A stretch of DNA of 24,106 bases from contig CAPNAQ010000010.1 of NCBI GenBank assembly GCA_948663505.1, positions 1 through 24,106 on the forward strand. Direction: 5' to 3'. Positions 1 to 7,320 of this stretch are shown here, piece by piece. Made by a program: the position numbers and the translations under genes. This DNA is from an uncultured Clostridia bacterium. GTDB lineage: Bacteria; Bacillota; Clostridia; TANB77; CAG-508. How positions within the stretch are numbered: position 1 is the stretch's first letter; the number at the start of each line of letters is the position of its first letter. The notes beneath the pieces are model-generated. The model saw only the letters and a program-made list of their open reading frames with translations. It had not been told where the DNA came from and made no database searches.

Positions 1-127
1 CTTGATCTCTAGGCTTTTACTTTCTTGTTTCTAACCTCTTACTTTCTTACTTTATGTGCTCCTAAATTCCTGTTTCCCAGATTCTATTTTCTTTTATTAT
101 TTACGGATTTTTCCTTATTTATACATT
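1..127. other. left-edge non-coding stretch
   Basis: No open frame with a ribosome binding site is visible on either strand, and no RNA gene was recognised. The text is pyrimidine-rich on the plus strand with loose repeats of the type TTACTTTCTT. It is probably the spacer downstream of the rpsF-ssb-rpsR operon. Confidence 0.4.
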
Positions 128-165
128 AAGACTAGAAATATTGATAAATTAATATTTCTAGTCTT
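128..165 (-). terminator. hairpin downstream of rpsR
   Basis: There is a perfect 15-bp inverted repeat (128-142 and 151-165) with an 8-nt loop, 12 nt beyond the rpsR stop codon. The stem is AT-rich. The tract after it on the minus strand has only a few Ts, so termination strength is uncertain. The position fits the end of the rpsF-ssb-rpsR transcript. Confidence 0.55.
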
Positions 166-177
166 AAAATATACTTA

Positions 178-456
178 TTATTGTTGAGCATATGGTAATA
201 TTGCAATATGTCTAGCTCTTTTAACTGCTGTAGTAATATCTCTTTGATGTTTTGCACAACATCCTGTTGTTCTTCTAGGTAATATTTTACCCTTATCATT
301 AACAAATTTCTTTAATTGCTCTAAATTTTTATAATCTAATTCAAAATTCTTATCACTACATAATACGCAAACTTTTTTTCTTTGTTTTCTGAATTTTGGA
401 TTGTAATCTTCATCATAATTCTTATTATTTCTCTTATTTTGTTTCTTATCAGACAT
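178..456 (-). CDS. rpsR: 30S ribosomal protein S18
   Basis: S18 is a small-subunit ribosomal protein that binds 16S rRNA next to S6 in the platform. The 92-residue product has the typical S18 core. CVLC lies near residues 30-33 and GCCAKHQRDI around residues 65-75, giving the cysteine-rich zinc-ribbon (C+) form. A basic C-terminus RARHIAILPYAQQ follows. The N-terminal ~25 residues are lysine/asparagine-rich and somewhat longer than in many homologues. A strong GAGAGGGGG ribosome binding site precedes the ATG. It is the last gene of the conserved rpsF-ssb-rpsR operon, 66 nt downstream of ssb. The identification is secure from motif and context. Confidence 0.97.
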   Translation of the reverse strand: MSDKKQNKRNNKNYDEDYNPKFRKQRKKVCVLCSDKNFELDYKNLEQLKKFVNDKGKILPRRTTGCCAKHQRDITTAVKRARHIAILPYAQQ

Positions 457-522
457 TTTATTTTTCCCCCTCTCAATAATTATCCTTGTATAAAATTCTC
501 AAAAATCACAATTCAGATTTAA

Positions 523-948
523 CTAAAATGGTAAATCATCTGATGATGTTTCGAAATCTGATCCCATATCTCCTGGCATTGTATTGCCAAAAGTATTTTC
601 AAAAGTACCTGCTCCCATGTCTCCTTCTCTTTTACTGTCTGCAAAATATGCTTCTTCTGCAACTACTTCTGTTATGTAATGTTTTACTCCTTGATCATCA
701 TCCCATGTTCTTGTTTGAATTCTTCCTATTACTCCAACTTGTTGACCTTTTTTAAAGTATTTGCTACAAAACTCTCCTAGTTTACTCCAAGCAACTATAT
801 TTATAAAATCTGCTTGTCTTTCTTCTCCTTGTCTTGCAAATCTTCTGTTTACTGCTAAACTAAAAGATGCAACTAATGTGTTGTTTGTTTGTGTATATCT
901 TACTTCTGGATCTCTTGTAAGTCTTCCCATTAATATTACTTTGTTCAT
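523..948 (-). CDS. ssb: single-stranded DNA-binding protein
   Basis: SSB coats single-stranded DNA during replication, recombination and repair. The 141-residue product starts MNKVILMGRLTRDPE, the classic OB-fold opening, and contains FINIVAWSKLGEFCSKYFKKG. A glycine/methionine-rich linker leads to the acidic tip DDLPF, the tail through which SSB recruits partner proteins. The open frame extends 9 codons upstream. I place the start at the ATG at 946-948 because GAAGGG lies about 9 nt before it and because homologues begin MNKV. It lies between rpsF and rpsR, the usual Firmicute arrangement in which SSB is co-expressed with the S6/S18 pair. Confidence 0.97.
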   Translation of the reverse strand: MNKVILMGRLTRDPEVRYTQTNNTLVASFSLAVNRRFARQGEERQADFINIVAWSKLGEFCSKYFKKGQQVGVIGRIQTRTWDDDQGVKHYITEVVAEEAYFADSKREGDMGAGTFENTFGNTMPGDMGSDFETSSDDLPF

Positions 949-1066
949 ATTTATCATTCCCTTCGTTTTACTCATTATAAAATAGCCATTTTTTGATAAA
1001 TTTTTATTTTATAAATCTTTACTTTAATTTGTGGTCCCCAAATTTTTTATTTTTATTTTTTCTTGA

Positions 1067-1348
1067 TTAGTCTTTTCTTACAACAATAAATTTTATTATG
1101 TCATCTGTAATTCTATATACTCTTTCAAGTTCTTTTATTGAATCAGGGTTTGCTTCAAAGCTAAATAACATATATGTTCCTTCTTTGAATTTTTTGATTT
1201 CATAGGCTAATCTTTTTTTGCCTAAGTTTTCAACTGATTCAACTTTTCCATTTTCATTTATTAATCCTGTAAATTTTTCTTCTAATGCTTTTACTCCTGC
1301 TTCATCAACATTTGGATTAACAATAATAACACTTTCGTATTTGTTCAT
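1067..1348 (-). CDS. rpsF: 30S ribosomal protein S6
   Basis: S6 is a small-subunit protein that pairs with S18 on 16S rRNA. The 93-residue product begins MNKYESVIIVNPNVDE and includes the conserved stretch around NLGKKRLAYEIKKFKEGTYMLFSF, then VYRITDDIIKFIVVRKD, typical of bacterial S6. The open frame can be extended three codons to a GTG, but that GTG is part of the ribosome binding site GGGAGGTG, so the ATG at 1346-1348 is the start. It heads the rpsF-ssb-rpsR operon. It follows the 1403-1885 gene on the same strand after 54 nt. No clear promoter is visible in that gap, so the operon promoter may lie inside the upstream gene. Confidence 0.97.
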   Translation of the reverse strand: MNKYESVIIVNPNVDEAGVKALEEKFTGLINENGKVESVENLGKKRLAYEIKKFKEGTYMLFSFEANPDSIKELERVYRITDDIIKFIVVRKD

Positions 1349-1402
1349 TATTTTCACCTCCCTATGGATTTTACAACCTAACTTTTTAGTTAAGTAGAGA
1401 TT

Positions 1403-1885
1403 CTATTTAGCTATTTTATCATATTTTTTTCGTTTTTGCAATGAATTTCCAAAAAATTTTTTTAGCCTTGCTATAAGTCTTGTAAATATATTTTCTTTAT
1501 ACTCAATAAGTTCATGTGATTCCTCTTTTATTTTTGAAACCTCTTTTTCTTCTTTTGCTTTATTTTCGAATACATCAGTATTATATTGCTGTTGCTTCTT
1601 TAATTCATTTTTTTGTCTTTCTTCATTTTGCATTTCTATGATTTTTTGTTTTTGTTCAGAAGTTGCAAGATAATCTCTAAATAAATTAAATAAAATTAAT
1701 TTTGTTTCTGGAAGCAACTGATGTTCTTTTAATTCCAAATTCTCATTTAGTTCATAATTATATTCTACATTTCTATTTACTCTTATTGTCTCTATTATTT
1801 CAGGAGGAATTTTATTATATTCTTCTTCATCTAAATCTTCTAAAATTGTATACACTTCTGTATAAGCATTTTTACGATTGTTCAT
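1403..1885 (-). CDS. uncharacterised 160-aa protein coupled to the large helicase
   Basis: I cannot assign a function. The N-terminal half (residues ~5-80) is an acidic, probably helical module with NAYTEVYTILEDLDEEEYNKIPPEIIETI and later LPETKLILFNLFRDYLATSEQKQKI. From memory, similar small proteins are common and unnamed in Clostridia. Residues ~80-130 are highly charged (KQQQ, EKEV, KIKEE) and look like coiled coil. The C-terminus NIFTRLIARLKKFFGNSLQKRKK is a basic amphipathic helix that could contact nucleic acid or membrane. Its ATG lies 14 nt inside the helicase gene. Its ribosome binding site GGAGGA is formed by the helicase codons for the KEGG residues, so translation is probably coupled and the two proteins may act together. 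Confidence 0.8.
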   Translation of the reverse strand: MNNRKNAYTEVYTILEDLDEEEYNKIPPEIIETIRVNRNVEYNYELNENLELKEHQLLPETKLILFNLFRDYLATSEQKQKIIEMQNEERQKNELKKQQQYNTDVFENKAKEEKEVSKIKEESHELIEYKENIFTRLIARLKKFFGNSLQKRKKYDKIAK

Positions 1886-4800
1886 CTATTTTAATTCCTC
1901 CTTCTTTTGTTTTCACTAATAATTCTTTTAGTGCTTTATCTTCTTCATCAGCCTTTTTTATATCTTTTAATGAACCAATTGAAGCTTCTACTATTTCTTT
2001 TCCTGTCCTGCTCTTTTTCTCAAAATTAATACCTAATTCAAGAATCTCTTGTAACTGTTTCTCTGTTGGTGGTGTACCACCTTTACCTCTATATGAACTT
2101 GCTATATGCGTCTTTTTGGTACCTATTTGTTTTTCAGGATTAATTCCTGACTCTATTAATATTAATTTATCTACTCCTGATTTTTTAGCTAATGTTTCTA
2201 TAGTATCCCTCTTGGTTATTTTTGAAACATTTACACCAATAGCTTTAAGTTCTTTTAATTGGTCTATAAATTCTTGCACTGTATCTCGCATCTCCAACCT
2301 AATACCTAATTGCATAAGTTCTTGTACCTGTTTTTCTGTCAGATTTTTTCCTTCATGACCTCTATAGCCTTCTATTACATGAGTAACTTTGCTACCTATT
2401 GGTTCTTTAGGATCAATTCTTGATTTTATTAATATAGATATATTTATTCCTGATCTTATAGCCAATGTTTCTGCAGTATCTCTACTAGTTATTTTTGAAA
2501 CATTCACTCCAATAGTTTCAAGTTTTTTTAATTGGTCTATAAATTCTTGTACTTTATCTTGTGCTTCTAATCTAATGCCTAATTGCATAAGTTCTTGTAT
2601 CTGTTTATCTGTTAGTGGTTTTCCTTGTCTTTTTCCTCTATATACCCTCACTATCTCTGTCTTTTGACTTCCTATTGGCTTTTTAGGATCAATCCCTGCC
2701 TCTATTAATATTGATTTATCTATTTCTGATTTTTCAGCCAATGTTTTTACAGTATCTTGACTTGTTATTTTTGAAATATTTACACCAATAGTTTGAAGTT
2801 CTTTTAATTGTTCTATAAATTCTTGCACTTTATCTCGTAACTCTAATCTAATACCTAATTGCACCAGTTCTTGTGCCTGTTTTTCTGTTGGTGGTTTGCC
2901 ATTATTATTACCTCTATATGCATTTACTATATAGTTTCTTTTTTTACCTATTAAATCTTTAGGCTTAATTTCTGCCTCTATTAATATTGATTTATCTATT
3001 CCTGATTTTTTAGCTAATGTTTCTACAGTATCTTGACTTGTTATTTTTGAAACATTTACACCAATAGCTTGAAGTTCTTTTAATTGATCTATAAATTCTT
3101 GTATTGTATCTCGTATATCCAAACTAATACCTAATTGCAAAAGTTCTTGTACTTGCTTTTCTGTTGGTGGTCTGTTTTCCCCATAACCTCTGTAAGCATT
3201 TGCTACATTCTCCTTTTTGTAGCCAATTCGATATTCACAGTCAATTCCTACATCTATTAGTATAGATTTATCTATTCCTGACTTTTTAGCTAATGTTTCT
3301 GTGGTATCACCTTCAACTATTTTTGACACATCTGCTCCTAAAGATTTTAATTTTTTTAATATATTTATAAAATCATCTATTGTGTTTACTTCAATAATAC
3401 TATCATTAATCTCAACAAAATCTTTTAAAATTCCAGTAAGTTGGAATGGACAGGTATCATTGCTTTCAAAATTCATTCCATTTTTTCTATTATTTTTAGA
3501 AATTTTATCTGGTAACTCAATTTGCCACAAATCAATTAAAGAACTTAATCTCAAAATTTCTTTAATTTCTTCTATTTGTTTTTCATTTAAGTCATCAAAG
3601 TCTTCTTCTAAATATTTTTTGTATTTATTTTGAATTTCTTTTAAAACTATTGCATAACCTGTTTCTTCTCTGTTAGTACTATTTATATCAGGTAATATAC
3701 CATCATGTTTTTCTGTCCAATCCACTATAATATTTAGCATCTCTATATCATCTTGCTCAGTTATCTCATTATGCCAATTAACATTTAATGTATTGTTGAC
3801 TAAATCAATTACAACTGGTCTATCTTCATCTTTAGTAGGATTATCTGGATCTTCAGAATATATACATCTTCCTAATTGCTGCAAATATAATATTCTTGAA
3901 TTTTCATCTAATGGTCTAAGCCATATAATTCCATCTAATTTATCTAAATGCAATCCTTCATTTGCTTTATTCATTACTAGCATAAATTCTGCACAATCAG
4001 TATCTGCATTTTGAAATTCTTCCAATCTTCTTTCATTTTCTTTATCACCATATTCTCCAAGCATTGAATGAAATTTTGGTGTTATATTTGAGCCTTTAAA
4101 ATATTCCGCAATTTGTTTTTCATAATCTTTTATTTTACTTTTTGCTTTTTTTCTTCCAATTACATTACCATCTTCATCTTCTATTTTATCTACAACTGGT
4201 AAAAACACTATATATTTTTCACCTTTTTTTACATTTGATTGTAATATTTCTAAAATTCCTTCTGCCTTATCTAATTTCTGTCTTAATTTTTCATATTTTT
4301 CTAATTTTTCATTTTTTTCTTTTACATCTTTTATATTGTCTATTTTCTTTTTTAGTTCTTCTAAACTTCCATCTGTTTTTAAACTATATTCACAACTAAT
4401 TATTTTAGGATTTACAACTAAGCCCATTCTTATAGCATTAATTAGACTCATATTCATTGCAATATGTTTTCCACTTACTGCTTCTATATTAGTATATCCT
4501 AATCTTTCAGCTATTTCATTTGCCATATTTTTACCGTCTATATCTCTTCGTGGTGTAGCTGTTATTCCTAATACTTTTGTTTTCTCATCTTGATTATCTA
4601 GTAAAGCATTTAGTTTTTCTCCCCATTCTTTTGCACCTGTTCTATGTAATTCATCTAATACTACAAATCCATATTTTTTATCTATACTGTCTTTTCCTTC
4701 TTTATTTAATAAACCTGTATATGTTGAAAATTTTATATTTGGAAATATATCTGATATTATCTCATCTTTTGTTCTACCTATTGTATTAACTGATCCATGA

Positions 4801-6791
4801 ATATACTTTATTATGTAATCTTTCATTTGTTCTAATATTTCATTTTGTGGTGCTAAATAAAGTATTTCTTCATTTTTATGTTCCATTAATTGTGATAAAG
4901 CAACAAAGCTTTTTCCTGCACCTGTTGGTAATATTACTGATGCAAATCTATTTTCTTCAAATATTTCATTTGCTTTTTCAACTGCTCTTTGTTGATATGG
5001 TCTTAATCGTATTCCAGTTTCTTTAATATCATAATATCCCAAAAAACTTTCAACTCTTTCTATTGAAAGTTCTTGTTTTAAATCTGATAAATTAGTCTTT
5101 ATCATCCTGTCATATTGTTCTAAGCGTTTTTCTTTTATACTCTCAGGTGTGTCTTCTTCTTTAATTTCAAAATCATTTTTTCTTGTTAATATATTTAATA
5201 AAATTGTTGGAATTTCATCCTTATTTATTCCTTGTTCTTCTAATTTCTTGTATAAATCGCCACAATGTTCATCTTGCATTTTTTGCAACAGATTATTTTT
5301 TTCTTCAAATGTAAATTCATCAATTCCAATTTTCTGCCAATCATATAAAGAAAATATAGCTTCTGCATAATACTTATCTCTTGTTATTTTTTCTTGTGTT
5401 TGTATCTGTTCAAAATTTGAAGTCATAATATTTCTTACATTTGATAATCCCCCTTTTTCTAATATTTCTATTTGTTCTTTATCTGTTAAACTTTTTATTT
5501 GATCTACTAATCCAATTTCATTTGGTTTCAAATTCAAATTTACTGACTCACTAATTTTATAACCTTTATTACTCTTTCTTGTTAATATTTCAGGTTCTAT
5601 GTCAAATCCATTTTTTTCAATGTACTCTATAATCCTTTCATATTTAGAATTATCTCTTGTTATTTTTCTTAGTAATCCTGCTAATACTCTTGCATTTGAC
5701 TGACTCTTTGCTAAGTAAAACATATTTTTTACAATAGAATTTGCTATCCCATATTCTATTTTTCCATTTGTAACTTCATATATTTCTTCTATTGTTGTAT
5801 TTTCTTTTAAACTGTCACTTCTTAAAAACTTACTATTTCCTATCGCTTCAATATTTTGTCCTTTTTTTATAAATTGAATTATTTCATTTTTTAAATCATT
5901 AACAATTTTTTTATCTTGTCCTTCTACTTGTTGCAATAATGCAAAAATATTTACCAATTCATTAGGTAATTTTATAATATCTTCTTTTTGAATATCTCCA
6001 TAGTGTATTAATTCAATTGATGAAACTGCATTTCCAATTGTTTGAAGTAATAAATTATTATTTGCTGTGTGTGGAATTATAGGTTTCATTCCACCGTTTC
6101 TTTCAAGTAGTGTTAATTTTGCAACAATTTTATTTTTTTCTATTGATTGTTCTGTACTAAAAGCCTGATAATTACTAATTCTTGAATTAGGTGCTTTATA
6201 AGACATTCCTCTTCTTATTCTTGATTTGCTTGAAGTAATTTTTTTCTTTGAAGTATATCTTGTTTCTATCGCATTTTTAATTTCATATAATGTTTTTGCC
6301 TTATCAATTTTATCTAGTGTTTCTTTTATTTTCCTGTCTAAATTTACAGTTGAAATATATTCATTAACTTTTTTATTGATTTCTTCTAACATATATTGTC
6401 CAGCATCTATGACTTTTTTTCCAAATTCTTTTTTTGGAACTTTTACCATTATATATTCGTCTTTGTAATATCCTCTACCATATGAAATAGATACATTTGC
6501 ATTACTTGAAAGAGATATACAATTTGTATCTTTTCTGTGGTGCATTTTTATATGATCATATACTTGCTCTAAACTTATTTTAGAATCTTTATTGTATTTT
6601 GGTTCATTATTTTCAGGATTGTTTTCATATCTTTCTCTATCTGTTCTTATTCTATTAAAATTTCCCTCTTCATCTAATATGGTTCCTGTTTCTATATCTT
6701 GATTGTCTTCCATATTTAATGCTCTAAAAAAGTAATAATTTTCTTCGTCTTCTATTATATTAAATTTATCAATATTAAATATACTTTCCAT
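1872..6791 (-). CDS. giant SF2 DEAD/DEAH-type helicase with N-terminal ART-like region and five C-terminal repeats
   Basis: This 1639-residue protein carries an SF2 helicase/translocase core. The Walker A is PTGAGKS (residues 622-628), the DEAD-type box is DELH (713-716), motif III is ITATPRR, and motif VI is QQLGR (971-975). Residues ~1-280 are not a standard helicase part. They contain YFFRALN (R23), CISLSSN (91-97) and SSIELIHYGDI (E260), which resembles the R / S-x-S / E signature of ADP-ribosyltransferase folds (an inference). Residues ~280-590 are helical and unknown. A segment near 1020-1080 (DWTEKHDGILP) looks like a helicase-associated domain. Residues 1138-1596 are five ~92-aa tandem repeats. 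ATG at 6789-6791 follows AAAGGA. Codon choice stays A-ending throughout, unlike several neighbouring core genes. The role could be phage defence, restriction or DNA repair; none is proven. Confidence 0.85.
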   Translation of the reverse strand: MESIFNIDKFNIIEDEENYYFFRALNMEDNQDIETGTILDEEGNFNRIRTDRERYENNPENNEPKYNKDSKISLEQVYDHIKMHHRKDTNCISLSSNANVSISYGRGYYKDEYIMVKVPKKEFGKKVIDAGQYMLEEINKKVNEYISTVNLDRKIKETLDKIDKAKTLYEIKNAIETRYTSKKKITSSKSRIRRGMSYKAPNSRISNYQAFSTEQSIEKNKIVAKLTLLERNGGMKPIIPHTANNNLLLQTIGNAVSSIELIHYGDIQKEDIIKLPNELVNIFALLQQVEGQDKKIVNDLKNEIIQFIKKGQNIEAIGNSKFLRSDSLKENTTIEEIYEVTNGKIEYGIANSIVKNMFYLAKSQSNARVLAGLLRKITRDNSKYERIIEYIEKNGFDIEPEILTRKSNKGYKISESVNLNLKPNEIGLVDQIKSLTDKEQIEILEKGGLSNVRNIMTSNFEQIQTQEKITRDKYYAEAIFSLYDWQKIGIDEFTFEEKNNLLQKMQDEHCGDLYKKLEEQGINKDEIPTILLNILTRKNDFEIKEEDTPESIKEKRLEQYDRMIKTNLSDLKQELSIERVESFLGYYDIKETGIRLRPYQQRAVEKANEIFEENRFASVILPTGAGKSFVALSQLMEHKNEEILYLAPQNEILEQMKDYIIKYIHGSVNTIGRTKDEIISDIFPNIKFSTYTGLLNKEGKDSIDKKYGFVVLDELHRTGAKEWGEKLNALLDNQDEKTKVLGITATPRRDIDGKNMANEIAERLGYTNIEAVSGKHIAMNMSLINAIRMGLVVNPKIISCEYSLKTDGSLEELKKKIDNIKDVKEKNEKLEKYEKLRQKLDKAEGILEILQSNVKKGEKYIVFLPVVDKIEDEDGNVIGRKKAKSKIKDYEKQIAEYFKGSNITPKFHSMLGEYGDKENERRLEEFQNADTDCAEFMLVMNKANEGLHLDKLDGIIWLRPLDENSRILYLQQLGRCIYSEDPDNPTKDEDRPVVIDLVNNTLNVNWHNEITEQDDIEMLNIIVDWTEKHDGILPDINSTNREETGYAIVLKEIQNKYKKYLEEDFDDLNEKQIEEIKEILRLSSLIDLWQIELPDKISKNNRKNGMNFESNDTCPFQLTGILKDFVEINDSIIEVNTIDDFINILKKLKSLGADVSKIVEGDTTETLAKKSGIDKSILIDVGIDCEYRIGYKKENVANAYRGYGENRPPTEKQVQELLQLGISLDIRDTIQEFIDQLKELQAIGVNVSKITSQDTVETLAKKSGIDKSILIEAEIKPKDLIGKKRNYIVNAYRGNNNGKPPTEKQAQELVQLGIRLELRDKVQEFIEQLKELQTIGVNISKITSQDTVKTLAEKSEIDKSILIEAGIDPKKPIGSQKTEIVRVYRGKRQGKPLTDKQIQELMQLGIRLEAQDKVQEFIDQLKKLETIGVNVSKITSRDTAETLAIRSGINISILIKSRIDPKEPIGSKVTHVIEGYRGHEGKNLTEKQVQELMQLGIRLEMRDTVQEFIDQLKELKAIGVNVSKITKRDTIETLAKKSGVDKLILIESGINPEKQIGTKKTHIASSYRGKGGTPPTEKQLQEILELGINFEKKSRTGKEIVEASIGSLKDIKKADEEDKALKELLVKTKEGGIKIDEQS
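2004..3380 (-). repeat. five tandem ~276-bp coding repeats (92-aa units)
   Basis: The 3' third of the helicase gene consists of five in-frame repeats of 91-92 codons, at protein residues 1138-1229, 1230-1321, 1322-1413, 1414-1504 and 1505-1596. Each unit reads roughly QEFIDQLKELQAIGVNVSK, then DTxETLAKKSGIDKSILI, then YRG, then PPTEKQxQELxQLGI. The middle block has the spacing of a helix-turn-helix. The YRG...LGI block resembles helicase-associated DNA-binding modules. At DNA level the copies recur every 273-277 nt; for example a TTTGAAACATTTACACC-like string begins near 2222, 2495, 2770 and 3047. Copy 1 is the most diverged. Confidence 0.9.
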
Positions 6792-6870
6792 TTATTTTAT
6801 TCCTTTGTTATGTTTTGCTAATATTGTATCATAACTATTATAAATATAAAAGATTTTTTGTTGTTTTTTT

Positions 6871-6879
6871 ATTATAGCA
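6871..6879 (-). promoter_or_regulatory. possible extended -10 promoter of the helicase gene
   Basis: On the minus strand the text reads TGCTATAAT, an extended -10 element, about 80 nt before the helicase ATG. The best -35 candidate, TTAGTT, is only 15 nt upstream, so the assignment rests mainly on the extended -10. Confidence 0.35.
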
Positions 6880-6980
6880 TTTTTATATTTTAACTAATTT
6901 CATGTTGTGTTTGAATTGATTGAAGATGTAAGAATATAAAATTTAAATTTTTTTAACGCTTGCTATACCAAGTTAAATTA

Positions 6981-7016
6981 AAAAAGAAAAACTATAACTC
7001 AATTGAATTATAGTTT
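6981..7016 (-). terminator. intrinsic terminator of the 64-aa gene
   Basis: The arms AAACTATAA / TTATAGTTT (6989-6997 and 7008-7016) enclose a loop that itself contains TCAATTGA. On the minus strand the stem is followed by TTTTTCTTTTTT. It lies 10 nt downstream of the stop codon at 7027 and separates this gene from the helicase unit. Confidence 0.85.
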
Positions 7017-7026
7017 CTCCCAAGCT

Positions 7027-7221
7027 CTACAAATATAGCATCGTTTCCTTAGCCTTTAATTGTTCTGTTCTTTTATCAACATAATATATCACTTCAGCTT
7101 CTCCAGTGATATATTCTCTTCCCACTTTTGTATCTAAGGGTTGCGTTTCATAGAAGCTATTTTCTACCCTTCTGAATGGATCAAATCGATCCTTGATAAT
7201 ATGCCCAGTTAAATCTGCCAT
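7027..7221 (-). CDS. 64-aa orphan protein of unknown function
   Basis: I do not recognise this protein. It is soluble-looking, with no membrane segment or signal peptide, starting MADLTGHIIKDRFDPFRRVEN and ending VDKRTEQLKAKETMLYL. It contains a probable beta stretch EAEVIYYV. It is probably a real gene. It has a perfect AGGAG ribosome binding site 5 nt before the ATG, a TTGATT-N17-TATTAT promoter at 7280-7308, and a strong terminator 10 nt after the stop. It is thus a monocistronic unit between the Ca2+ ATPase and the helicase. A 16-bp palindrome lies between promoter and ribosome binding site and may control it. Confidence 0.75.
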   Translation of the reverse strand: MADLTGHIIKDRFDPFRRVENSFYETQPLDTKVGREYITGEAEVIYYVDKRTEQLKAKETMLYL

Positions 7222-7234
7222 ATTTGCTCCTTTC

Positions 7235-7250
7235 TTCCTATATATAGGAA
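7235..7250. promoter_or_regulatory. 16-bp palindrome in the 64-aa gene leader
   Basis: TTCCTATATATAGGAA is a perfect palindrome lying just upstream of the AGGAG site (7227-7231) and about 30 nt downstream of the -10 box. The location suits a repressor site or a small leader hairpin. No regulator can be named. Confidence 0.45.
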
Positions 7251-7279
7251 AAATTTTTATACATTTTTATTAGATCTAT

Positions 7280-7308
7280 ATAATAACATAAATTTAATAT
7301 AAAATCAA
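7280..7308 (-). promoter_or_regulatory. sigma-A-type promoter of the 64-aa gene
   Basis: On the minus strand -35 TTGATT (7303-7308) and -10 TATTAT (7280-7285) are separated by exactly 17 nt. The start of transcription would be near 7273, about 50 nt before the ATG. The -35 lies only 13 nt past the ATPase stop codon. Confidence 0.75.
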
Positions 7309-7320
7309 CCATTTTTCAAT

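Noticed and set aside
949..1066. Small AATTTG/CAAATT hairpin between rpsF and ssb as an S6:S18 binding site
   Set aside because: The stem is only 6 bp and the known autoregulatory site lies before rpsF, not after it, so there is no support.
1702..2358. 218-aa plus-strand open frame over the helicase 3' end
   Set aside because: It is antisense to the tandem repeats and arises from their regular codon pattern. No start signal is present.
2004..3380. Regularly spaced repeats that might look like a CRISPR array
   Set aside because: Units are ~276 nt, in frame and coding, with no short repeat/spacer structure and no cas genes.
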